Made by a program: the position numbers and the translations under genes
Notes under the pieces: model-generated
The model's database searches: none
Told to the model about the DNA's origin: nothing
Seen by the model: the letters and a program-made list of their open reading frames with translations, nothing else
Source of the DNA: Candidatus Intricatilinea gracilis
Lineage (GTDB): Bacteria > Pseudomonadota > Gammaproteobacteria > Burkholderiales > Burkholderiaceae_C
Direction: 5' to 3'
Assembly (NCBI GenBank): GCA_016702605.1
Contig: JADJDQ010000021.1
Coordinates: forward strand, 682,001 to 746,000
DNA length: 64,000 nt
Shown here: positions 1-7,772 of the stretch, one piece after another
Numbering within the stretch: the first letter of the stretch is position 1
Layout: each line of letters begins with the position of its first letter

Positions 1-93
1 ACCGGCCAGCAGGATGACCACCGCGGCCAGGGTCAGAGTCTGCAGCACGCCCGCCAGACGGGTGCGGCCATGGCCGGTGGGGTGGCTGTTCAT
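1..93 (-). CDS. mltD: Start of a membrane-bound lytic transglycosylase D-like gene (partial)
   Basis: Only the first 31 codons lie in the window; the gene runs off the left edge. The visible peptide starts MNSHPTGHGRTRLAGVLQ and then has a hydrophobic stretch ending in LLAG, as in a signal or lipoprotein signal peptide. The ATG overlaps the gloB stop in an ATGA, so the two are probably translationally coupled. No catalytic domain is visible. The identification rests on gene order: in many proteobacteria, including E. coli, mltD follows gloB, with yafS and rnhA on the other side, and the same arrangement is seen here. Product call is therefore inference. Confidence 0.55.
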   Translation of the reverse strand, partial: MNSHPTGHGRTRLAGVLQTLTLAAVVILLAG

Positions 94-875
94 CGGTAGT
101 CGTTCTTCCACTGTCGCAATGCCGCGAAGATCGCGACGGGGTCGGACGTTGCGGCGCCTCGGGCCAGACCGGCGGCCTGTACGTCGGGCTGCTCGCAGCG
201 CAAGAAGGGATTGATCATGCGTTCGCGGGCCAGTCGGGCCGGCAAGGTGGGGTGACCCGCCTCGCGCAGGGACTGGCAGTGTGACGTATACCGCCCCAAC
301 TCGGCGTTGCCAGGTTCGACAGCCCCCGCAAAGCGGAGGTTGGACAAGGTGTATTCGTGCGCACAACACACCAGGGTGGTGTCCGGCAAGGCGCTGAGGG
401 CCAGGAGTGACGACCACATCTGTGCAGCCGTGCCTTCGAACAAACGCCCGCAGCCGCCTGAAAACAGCGTGTCACCGCAGAACAGCACGGGCTCGTCCAG
501 GCAGGTGTCGGCGCAGAAGTAGGCCACGTGGCCGGCGGTGTGGCCGGGCACATCGAGTACCTGCCAGGTCAGTCCGAGTACGTCGAATCTGTTGCTGGCG
601 TCGACCCGCTGCACTGTCGATGCCCAGCCGGACGGCAACGTCTCGCTCGCTGGACCCCACACCGGCGCAGGGTGGGCGCCCAGCAGCTCGGCGATGCCCC
701 CGACATGATCGCCATGGTGGTGGGTCACTAGAATGCCTGCGAGGGTCAGGCCCTCGGCCGCGAGGGCGGCCATCACCGGCGCTGCTTCGCCCGGATCCAC
801 GACCAAGGCCTGGCGGCCGTCGTGGAGCATCCAGATGTAGTTATCGGCAAAAGCGGGCAGGGCGACTAGATTCAT
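90..875 (-). CDS. gloB: Hydroxyacylglutathione hydrolase (glyoxalase II)
   Basis: Hydrolyses S-D-lactoylglutathione to D-lactate and glutathione, the second step of cytosolic methylglyoxal detoxification. The 261-residue product has the metallo-beta-lactamase metal motif THHHGDH at residues 51-57, GHTAGH at 111-116, the bridging Asp in FCGDTLF near 135 and His173 (CAHEY), so both metal sites are complete. The start MNLVALPAFADNYIW was chosen because it matches the usual glyoxalase II N-terminus; a longer reading begins 42 bases upstream. The ATG overlaps the divergent methyltransferase ATG within TCATGA, and the stop overlaps the next gene by ATGA. Confidence 0.95.
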   Translation of the reverse strand: MNLVALPAFADNYIWMLHDGRQALVVDPGEAAPVMAALAAEGLTLAGILVTHHHGDHVGGIAELLGAHPAPVWGPASETLPSGWASTVQRVDASNRFDVLGLTWQVLDVPGHTAGHVAYFCADTCLDEPVLFCGDTLFSGGCGRLFEGTAAQMWSSLLALSALPDTTLVCCAHEYTLSNLRFAGAVEPGNAELGRYTSHCQSLREAGHPTLPARLARERMINPFLRCEQPDVQAAGLARGAATSDPVAIFAALRQWKNDYR

Positions 876-1821
876 GACATCGGTGACAAGGATTATAGAA
901 AACCCGACCTGGCTCAAATCTCCGGCGGGACGTTACCTGCTGGCCTGGGAGCAAGCCCAGCTCGACCGGGTCGTGGCGGACATCTTCGGCTTTCATGCCC
1001 TGCAATTGGGGCGTCCGGCCCTCGACGCCTTGCGTGCCAACCGCATGCCGCACCGCTGGATGCTCAATGACGCGCCCCTGCCGAGCCAGGCGGTACGTGA
1101 GACTCGACACCCGGGCGCGATGCCGATCGACGCTGCAGTGGACCACAAGCGCAGTAACGGCACGAGCCATGCGGGCCTGGCGCAGCCGACAGCGTCCTGG
1201 TTGCAGGCACCCGCGGGTGTGCAGCGGCTGGACATGCTGGCCAATTTCGAGGCGTTGCCCCTGCCTTCGCAAAGCCTCGATCTGGTCGTGCTGGCGCACA
1301 CACTCGAACTGGCCGACGATGCCCACCAGACACTGCGCGAGGTCGAACGGGTGCTCATGCCCGAAGGCCGCGTCGTCGTGATCGGCTTCAACCCCGCCAG
1401 CCTGTGGGGCCTGGCCGGCCACAGTGCCCGCGCCGCTGCACGTCTGGGCTTGCGTGGCGCCCCGCCCGACACCGGCGAACTGCTCGGGCCACGCCGCCTG
1501 CGCGACTGGTTCAAGCTGCTGGGCCTGCAGGTCGAGACCGGTTGTTTTGGCTGCTATCGCCCGCCCTGGGCCGGTGAGGTCTGGCTCGACCGTGCCGACT
1601 GGATGGAAACCGCCGGCCAGCGCTGGTGGCCGTTCTTCGGCTCGCTCTACATGGTGGTGGCCGTCAAACGTGTGCGGGCCATGCGCCTGATCGGTCCGGC
1701 CTGGAAACGCCGCAAGTCGACCTCGGCCGCCACCGCACCCGCGGTGCTCACCCCGCAGCGCAGCAACGGTCAGTCGCCCGGCGGCAAAGTCGATCTGCCA
1801 CCGCGCCGCAAGCCAGGCTGA
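874..1821 (+). CDS. SAM-dependent methyltransferase, YafS-like
   Basis: A 315-residue class I-type methyltransferase of unknown substrate. The N-terminus (SPAGRYLLAWEQAQ) and the later LDLVVLAHTLEL followed by EGRVVVIGFNPASLWG match the small family encoded beside gloB and rnhA, called YafS in E. coli. The usual glycine-rich SAM loop is poorly conserved, as is common in this family. The C-terminal 50 residues are basic and Pro/Ser-rich and probably disordered. The start overlaps the gloB start on the opposite strand; a GTG nine bases further in is an alternative. rnhA follows 54 bases downstream on the same strand. Confidence 0.8.
   Translation: MTSVTRIIENPTWLKSPAGRYLLAWEQAQLDRVVADIFGFHALQLGRPALDALRANRMPHRWMLNDAPLPSQAVRETRHPGAMPIDAAVDHKRSNGTSHAGLAQPTASWLQAPAGVQRLDMLANFEALPLPSQSLDLVVLAHTLELADDAHQTLREVERVLMPEGRVVVIGFNPASLWGLAGHSARAAARLGLRGAPPDTGELLGPRRLRDWFKLLGLQVETGCFGCYRPPWAGEVWLDRADWMETAGQRWWPFFGSLYMVVAVKRVRAMRLIGPAWKRRKSTSAATAPAVLTPQRSNGQSPGGKVDLPPRRKPG
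892..897 (-). promoter_or_regulatory. Candidate -10 box for gloB
   Basis: On the minus strand this reads TATAAT, a perfect sigma-70 -10 hexamer, 17 bases upstream of the gloB ATG. A TTGAGC lies upstream but only about 14 bases away, shorter than the ideal spacer. The site falls inside the first codons of the divergent methyltransferase gene. Inference from sequence only. Confidence 0.4.
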
Positions 1822-1875
1822 TCAGCCGCCCCAGGCCCTGCCACCGCGAGACCCACGCACCTATCCCTCAATCCG

Positions 1876-2499
1876 ATGACCAAGGCACCTGCCATTTCTA
1901 CTTCCCCAACGACCCCAGGCAGCGACGCGACCAAGACGGCGGCCAGTGCCTCGCCCAGTACCGCGCCCAGTGCTGCATCCAAGACGGCGACCAGCCCGAA
2001 GCCCGCAGTCATGCCCAAACCCGGCGCCACCGAGGTGGCCGGCCTGCCCATCACCCGCCCCAAGGTGGTTGTCTACACCGACGGCGCCTGCAAGGGCAAC
2101 CCGGGCCCCGGCGGCTGGGGGGCCTGGCTGCAAAGCGGCGGGCACGAGAAGGAGCTGTGGGGCGGCGAGCCCGGCACCACCAACAACCGCATGGAGCTCA
2201 CCGCGGTGATCGAGGCGCTGGCCAGCCTCAAGCGCAGCTGCGACATCGTCGTCTACACCGACAGCGAATACGTCAAGAACGGCATCACCACCTGGATCCA
2301 CGGCTGGAAGGCGCGTGGCTGGACCACGGCCGCCAAGGCGCCCGTCAAGAACGTCGAACTCTGGAAACGCCTGGATGCCCTGGCGGCGCTGCACAAGGTC
2401 GAGTGGCGCTGGGTCAAGGGCCACGCCGGCGATCCCGGCAACGAACGCGCCGACGCCCTGGCCAACCGCGGCATCAGCAGCGCGTCGGGGCGCAGCTGA
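1876..2499 (+). CDS. rnhA: Ribonuclease HI
   Basis: Cleaves the RNA strand of RNA-DNA hybrids. The catalytic carboxylates are all present: D69 (YTDGACKGNPG), E107 (NNRMEL), D129 (YTDSEY) and D193 (NERADAL), with H183 in KGHAG. At 207 residues it is about 50 longer than E. coli RNase HI. The excess is an N-terminal tail of some 60 residues made almost only of Ala, Ser, Thr, Pro and Lys, which looks disordered. An internal ATG at residue 46 would give a near-standard length, so the tail may be a start-site artefact, though the frame is open and begins with ATG at 1876. Confidence 0.93.
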   Translation: MTKAPAISTSPTTPGSDATKTAASASPSTAPSAASKTATSPKPAVMPKPGATEVAGLPITRPKVVVYTDGACKGNPGPGGWGAWLQSGGHEKELWGGEPGTTNNRMELTAVIEALASLKRSCDIVVYTDSEYVKNGITTWIHGWKARGWTTAAKAPVKNVELWKRLDALAALHKVEWRWVKGHAGDPGNERADALANRGISSASGRS

Positions 2500-2652
2500 C
2501 CGACGTCGACGATCAACCAAGGCGCGCCGGATCGGGCATGCAGCCACCGTAGCGAGCGGCCTCAGCTTGCGTCGAGTACCGCAGCCGTACACCCGTACGG
2601 CGAGGAACACAGGCGCGAGATCAGGCCGCGCAGCAGGTGGATGCGTGCCCGA

Positions 2653-5049
2653 TCACTCGAAGTGTTCCCAGGGGGCCAGGTAGCGCCACTGCCCGACCGG
2701 CAATGCCCCGAGCGTGATACGCCCGATGCGCACTCGCTTCAGCCCCATCACCACCAGGCCGACGGCTTCACACATGCGGCGAATCTGGCGCTTGCGGCCC
2801 TCGCGCAGCACAAAACGCAGCTGATCCTCGTTCTGCCAGCTCACCTTGGCGGGTTGCAGTTCGACCTCGTCGAGCGTGAGGCCGTGTTCGAGCAGCGCCA
2901 GTGATTCGGCCGGGAAACGGCTCTTGGGGTCGCGGTCGTCGCCATCAAAGGCCACACGCACCAGATATTCCTTCTCGATCGCCTTCAGGCCCGGGCTGTC
3001 GGGCAGGTCGGCGCCGATCAGGCTGCGTGCCACCCGGCCGTCCTGCGTCAGCACCAGGAGGCCGGTCGAATCGATGTCCAGTCGGCCGGCCGGTGCCAGG
3101 CCACGCAACTGGCCGGCGTGGAACTTGGTCGCACAGGGGTCGGCGGCGAAGCGGTTCTCGGGCGTCACCAGCACCACGGCCGGCTCGTAACCGTCCTCGG
3201 CCTGGCCGCTCACATAACCCACCGGCTTGTGGACCAGGATGGTGACACGCTGCGCCTGCTGCTTCTTGGCGACCGGGTCGACCTCGATCTTGGCGTCCGG
3301 GCCGACACGTTGGCCCAGGTGTGCGACCTTGCCGTCCACCCGCACCCAGCCGGCGTCGATCCAGTCGTCGGCTTCGCGGCGCGAGGCCATGCCGAGCTGG
3401 CCCAGGCGCTTGGACAGGCGTTCACCGCTGCCCTCGGGCGCCTGGCGCGCCGGCACCACCCGCGGGGCAGGGCGGGCGACCGGGTCGGCGCCCTGGGCTT
3501 GATACACGCGTGACTGGTAGTCGTCGGCGCGCTCATGGTCGGGATAACCTTGGTCGGGGTGATCGTGCTGGCCACGCTGGCCGGCGTCACCGGCGCCTTG
3601 GTCGTCACGCGGGCCGTTCCAGTCGCCACCACGCGGCGCGGCAGGGCGCATGTCGCGCCGGTCGTCGCCGTGGCGTTGCTCGCCACCTTGATTTGGCGCG
3701 TCGCGACGCGGGCCACCCTGGAACTGGCCACCACCGCCGCCATGCTGCTGGCCGCCCTGGAATTGGCCGGGCCCGCCGCGCTCGTCCGGCCGACCCCAGT
3801 TGCCACCACCACGCTGATCATTGCCGTAGCCGCGGTCGTCGCGCGGTTCACGCGGACGAGGACCACCTTCGAAGTCACTCGACGGACCACGCGGCCCGCG
3901 TTGATCATGACGCGGGAAGTCGCGCCCGCCGCCACCACGCGAGTCACGTGGATCCGGCCCGCGGCCGGCGTCGAAACGGTAGTCCGGACGCGGTGCGCCA
4001 CGCGGGTCGTTGCGTGGATCGTTGCGTGGATCGTTCCGAAGAGGCGGGCGATAACCGTCGCGTGCGCCAGGTGCCGCGTCTCGCGGATCGTGGCGCGGCG
4101 TGAAATCGCGCGGCGGGCCCGGTCGACGGTCGTCGCCCGGATGGCCGAAACGGTCGTCCGGCCGGCGCTGGTCGCCGCGGTCCGGGCCACCAGGGCGCGG
4201 CCGATCACCGAACGGGCGATCCGGGCCGCCGCGGTTGGCATAGGGCCGGTCGCCCTGCGGTCGATTGCCGTACGGCCGATCACCCTGTGGACGGTCGCCG
4301 TAGCCACGCTGCTGCGGCCGCTCGTCGCGCTGGTTGAACGAGGGGCGGCCGAACTCGCCGCGCCCCTCGCCCTGTTCGGCGCGCAAGGGCGCACGATGCT
4401 GGTCGCCGCCTTCACGCGGGCGGTCCTCACGCGGGCGATCGTCACGACCACGGTCGCCGCCGGGGCGGTCACCCCAGGCTGGCGCTCGGTCGTTCGGGCC
4501 GCGGTTCATCGGGCGGCGGTCGTCGTCACGGCTCGGGCCACGCTGCTCGAACGGGCGATCACCAAACGGGCGCTCGCCACCTGGCCGATCGCCCCTCGGC
4601 CGATCGCCGAAGCCACCCGGGCGCGGGCCACGGTCGCCGGGGCCTGGGCCGAAGCGGTTGTCGGGGCGGAAACCGCCACCTGAGTCGGGTCGTCCGCCGC
4701 CGCCGCCGCCGAAGTTGCCACTGCTGCCACCGCCAAAACTGCCGCCGGGGCGCTGGCCGCCGCGGTCACCGCCGCCGTGATAGCCGCCGACACGTTCGAC
4801 GCGTGCGTCACCGTAGGGCGGGCGGGCACGTTCGGGGCGATCGCCACCTGGGCGAAAGCCGCCCGGTGCGCCGCCGTCACGGCCACCGTCACGGCCACCG
4901 GAGGGGCCGAACTGCTCCTCGCGCCGGGCGCGGTCCTCGTGGGCCTTGGCCAGGGTCGGGCGGTTGGCGCCGCCGGAGCGCACCGGTTTGCGGTCCGGGT
5001 CGCGACGTGCCGACGGGCCGGACTTTTTCTTCAGGGAGATGGTGGCCAT
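2653..5049 (-). CDS. rluB: 23S rRNA pseudouridine synthase, RluB-type, with giant Arg/Gly/Asp-rich N-terminus
   Basis: The last ~257 residues (from about 542) form an ordinary RsuA/RluB/E/F-family enzyme: an S4 RNA-binding domain (GERLSKRLGQLGMASRREAD) and a synthase domain with the catalytic Asp in GRLDIDSTGLLVLT near residue 658. In E. coli RluB makes pseudouridine 2605 of 23S rRNA. The ~540 residues before it are low complexity, dominated by Arg, Gly, Asp and Pro with many GDRP, DRPGG and GGG units, and must be disordered. The start MATISLKKKSGP was preferred over an upstream ATG at 5157 because the upstream segment looks like random translation. Total 798 residues against about 290 in E. 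coli. Confidence 0.88.
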   Translation of the reverse strand: MATISLKKKSGPSARRDPDRKPVRSGGANRPTLAKAHEDRARREEQFGPSGGRDGGRDGGAPGGFRPGGDRPERARPPYGDARVERVGGYHGGGDRGGQRPGGSFGGGSSGNFGGGGGGRPDSGGGFRPDNRFGPGPGDRGPRPGGFGDRPRGDRPGGERPFGDRPFEQRGPSRDDDRRPMNRGPNDRAPAWGDRPGGDRGRDDRPREDRPREGGDQHRAPLRAEQGEGRGEFGRPSFNQRDERPQQRGYGDRPQGDRPYGNRPQGDRPYANRGGPDRPFGDRPRPGGPDRGDQRRPDDRFGHPGDDRRPGPPRDFTPRHDPRDAAPGARDGYRPPLRNDPRNDPRNDPRGAPRPDYRFDAGRGPDPRDSRGGGGRDFPRHDQRGPRGPSSDFEGGPRPREPRDDRGYGNDQRGGGNWGRPDERGGPGQFQGGQQHGGGGGQFQGGPRRDAPNQGGEQRHGDDRRDMRPAAPRGGDWNGPRDDQGAGDAGQRGQHDHPDQGYPDHERADDYQSRVYQAQGADPVARPAPRVVPARQAPEGSGERLSKRLGQLGMASRREADDWIDAGWVRVDGKVAHLGQRVGPDAKIEVDPVAKKQQAQRVTILVHKPVGYVSGQAEDGYEPAVVLVTPENRFAADPCATKFHAGQLRGLAPAGRLDIDSTGLLVLTQDGRVARSLIGADLPDSPGLKAIEKEYLVRVAFDGDDRDPKSRFPAESLALLEHGLTLDEVELQPAKVSWQNEDQLRFVLREGRKRQIRRMCEAVGLVVMGLKRVRIGRITLGALPVGQWRYLAPWEHFE

Positions 5050-5377
5050 GATGTGATGTGCCGGCCCTCGCGGGCCAGTGGGCAAAAAGGGCGATGACGC
5101 TGGCGGGTCACCGCGAGCTGGTCTGATCGGGATGTCGGTACGTATCGGGCGGCGCACCGGGCATCACGGTTAGCCGGTGGCAGCATGTGCTGCGCCAACT
5201 GAACCGGTGTGACGGCTGGCGGTTCCAGCAGGGTTGGGCACGGGCTGGCCCGGGCTGATGCCACGGGCACGGCCATCGTCACGGCATCGTCACAAGGTGT
5301 GCATTGTGACCGCCGCGGCGCAACATGCCGGCGCCTTGTGCCGGCAGCAGGGTCTGGCGCCCGGCTTCGGGCCTGGT
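5050..5377. other. Intergenic region between rlhA and rluB
   Basis: 328 bases without a convincing gene. It should carry the rluB promoter. I see small GC-rich hairpins, for example GGCCC/GGGCC around 5063-5076 and GCCGGC arms near 5330-5350, but none is followed by a T-run and no clear promoter pair stands out. Confidence 0.5.
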
Positions 5378-7606
5378 TCAGACCTCGATGTGGCGCTGCG
5401 CCGACGCCTTGTCGGCACTTGCCGCCTTGCCTGGCCGGAGCTTGTAGAACTGCACCGGCACGCCGTGTTCGGGCAACAGCGGTGCCTGCAGCACGGCGCT
5501 GCGGATGCGCCCCACCACATGCATCTCGCAGGGTTTGCAGTCGAAGCGCAGGGTGAGCTTGTCCTTGCCGTGCATGATGGTGAGTGGCTCGGCGCGAATG
5601 GTGCCCTGCACACCCGTCACCCCCTTGGCCTGTTTGGGGCACAGGCTGAGGCTGAAACGCACGCAGTGTTTGGTGATCATGAGGCTGGCTTCGCCCTGCT
5701 CCTGATGGCTCTCGTAGGCCGCCTCGATGATCTTGACGCCGTGCCGGGCATAGAAGTCGTGTGCGCGGCTGTTGTAGACGTTGGCCAGATAGGTGAGTGT
5801 GTCGTCCGGGTAGGGCGTGGGCGGCTCGACCGGTGCAAGCGGTGCGAGCTGCGGCAACTCGGCCAGGCGGGTGGCTTCGAGTTGATCGATGGCCGCGCGG
5901 CGCAACTGGTTGACCAGGCTGGCGGGCACAAAACGCGCGCCGGCGCCGCCCAGGTCGATGTCGCGCGCGTCGAAGATGGTGTTGCCGAGTTTGGCCAGGC
6001 TTTCGCGCAGTTGGGCTTCGGCGCGTCCACCGTCGCGGGCATCTTCATGCGGCGCATCAGCCTCGGCGCTGGCGAAGTGGCCGTCGGCGTCGACCACATC
6101 GAGCTTGTAGCCGCTGGCTGTCTGCTGCCAGAACAGGTCGACGGCGATGCGGCGCTCGGCCGACTTGCGCGCCAGCAGGTGGTCCCAGGCCATCTCGCGG
6201 TTGCGGCCCAGCACGGTGCCGGCGCGCAGGTCTTTCAGAGGCTGCTTGAGTGCGTCACTCGGCGTGTCTGACGCACCGCCTGTGGTGGCTGCCACGGTGG
6301 CGGCTGCCCCTGCACCCGTCGCTAGGCCGCCGCGCGCCGGCTTGCGCGCCTCGCTGCGGCTGTCCTTGGCCGCTGCTGCAGCCGCCTGGGCCACACCCTG
6401 GCTGAAGGCCGTGGCACTGTTGGGCACCACACGCCAGCGCCGGCCCTTGCCGCCATCCAGCGAGCTCACGGTCTCGGCACGCACACCCTGCAGATCGCGC
6501 TGCAGGCTGTACCAGGTCAGGCAGTCGCCGTTGGACATGGGCGCCACACCTTCGTCGAGTTCCACGTCGAAGCTGCCGTCCTTGTTGATCTTCTGGCAAT
6601 AACCCAGCGGCAGACCGGCGTGTTTGGGCGTGTCGAAGGCGCCGATGTCTTCCTTGCGCCCGTTGACGAAGTAGTCGGTCGAGCCGCGGTTGAAGTTGCG
6701 ATCCGGGTCGGGCTGAAAGCCGAAGGTGCACAGCCCGCTCGACGCCGCCGCCAGCTCGGGGCGCTGCTCGAGCAAGTCGTCGAGCAGGACGCGGTAGTGC
6801 GCGGTGATGTTCTTGACGTAGCCGAGGTCCTTGTAGCGCCCCTCGATCTTGAAGCTGCGGATGCCCGCGTCCACCAGCGCGGCCAGGTTGGCGCTCTGGT
6901 TGTTGTCCTTCATCGACAGCACATGCTGCTCGTGCGCCACGATGCGGCCCTGGTCGTCCGTCACGGTGTAGGGCAGCCGGCAGGCCTGCGAACAATCGCC
7001 CCGGTTGGCGCTGCGCCCTGTCTGTGCATGGCTCACGTAACACTGGCCGCTGTAGGCCACACACAGGGCGCCGTGGATGAAGAACTCCAGCTTGGCGCGC
7101 TGTACCTCGGCGGCCACCTCGCGGATCTGCTCCAGCGTCAGTTCACGCGCCAGCACCAGTTGGGCCAAGCCGGCGTCCTGCAGAAACTTCGCCTTGGCGG
7201 GGGTGCGGATATCGCACTGCGTGCTGGCGTGCAATTGGATGGGCGGCAGGCCGCCCGAGTGCGCCAGTTCCAGCAGGCCCATGTCCTGGATGATCAGTGC
7301 GTCCGCGCCCGCCTCGTAAATCTGCTGCACGATGCGCCGCGCCGGTTCGAGCTCGTCGTCGCGCAAGATGGTGTTGAGCGTGACGAACACGCGTGTGCCG
7401 TAGCGGTGCGCGTGTTTCACCAGCCGCTCGATGTCGGCCACGTCGTTGCTGGCGGCAGCACGTGCGCCGAACGACGGCCCGCCGATGTAGACGGCGTCCG
7501 CACCGTGGTTGACGGCTTCGATGCCGATGTCGGCGTCGCGCGCCGGGGCGAGCAGCTCCAGCTCGTGGTGCGGAACAAAGACGGGGCGAGTATGAGCTGA
7601 AGACAT
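5378..7606 (-). CDS. rlhA: 23S rRNA 5-hydroxycytidine synthase (peptidase U32 family)
   Basis: Matches E. coli RlhA (YdcP), an iron-sulphur enzyme that hydroxylates C2501 of 23S rRNA. The U32 core begins HELELLAPARD and contains the diagnostic stretch HGALCVAYSGQCYVSH followed by NRGDCSQACR, whose cysteines bind the cluster, then SMKDNNQ and FKIEGRYKD. A C-terminal domain with further cysteines (SLCPKQAKG, FDCKPCEMH) is also present. At 742 residues it is about 80 longer than the E. coli protein, mainly through an Ala/Gly/Thr-rich insert between the two domains (bases ~6240-6400). The start MSSAHTRP was preferred over an ATG 57 bases upstream, since homology begins just after it. Confidence 0.9.
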   Translation of the reverse strand: MSSAHTRPVFVPHHELELLAPARDADIGIEAVNHGADAVYIGGPSFGARAAASNDVADIERLVKHAHRYGTRVFVTLNTILRDDELEPARRIVQQIYEAGADALIIQDMGLLELAHSGGLPPIQLHASTQCDIRTPAKAKFLQDAGLAQLVLARELTLEQIREVAAEVQRAKLEFFIHGALCVAYSGQCYVSHAQTGRSANRGDCSQACRLPYTVTDDQGRIVAHEQHVLSMKDNNQSANLAALVDAGIRSFKIEGRYKDLGYVKNITAHYRVLLDDLLEQRPELAAASSGLCTFGFQPDPDRNFNRGSTDYFVNGRKEDIGAFDTPKHAGLPLGYCQKINKDGSFDVELDEGVAPMSNGDCLTWYSLQRDLQGVRAETVSSLDGGKGRRWRVVPNSATAFSQGVAQAAAAAAKDSRSEARKPARGGLATGAGAAATVAATTGGASDTPSDALKQPLKDLRAGTVLGRNREMAWDHLLARKSAERRIAVDLFWQQTASGYKLDVVDADGHFASAEADAPHEDARDGGRAEAQLRESLAKLGNTIFDARDIDLGGAGARFVPASLVNQLRRAAIDQLEATRLAELPQLAPLAPVEPPTPYPDDTLTYLANVYNSRAHDFYARHGVKIIEAAYESHQEQGEASLMITKHCVRFSLSLCPKQAKGVTGVQGTIRAEPLTIMHGKDKLTLRFDCKPCEMHVVGRIRSAVLQAPLLPEHGVPVQFYKLRPGKAASADKASAQRHIEV

Positions 7607-7772
7607 GGCGAGGTGCACCGGCAGATGACGGGCCTGTGGATGACAGGCCTTGGGGATGCACACGCGGTAGCGCGGCGGCTGGAATGCGCAGGCTGTGGGC
7701 GGCCTGGCTGCGCGCGAACCGAGGCGGCCGGATGTGGCCGGTGCAGCGGGGCGCGATTCTAGGTGGGGGGCG

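Noticed and set aside
3210..4683. Long frames on both strands over the RluB N-terminal tail
   Set aside because: Repetitive GC-rich DNA leaves several frames open. Only the frame joined to the S4/synthase domains makes sense.
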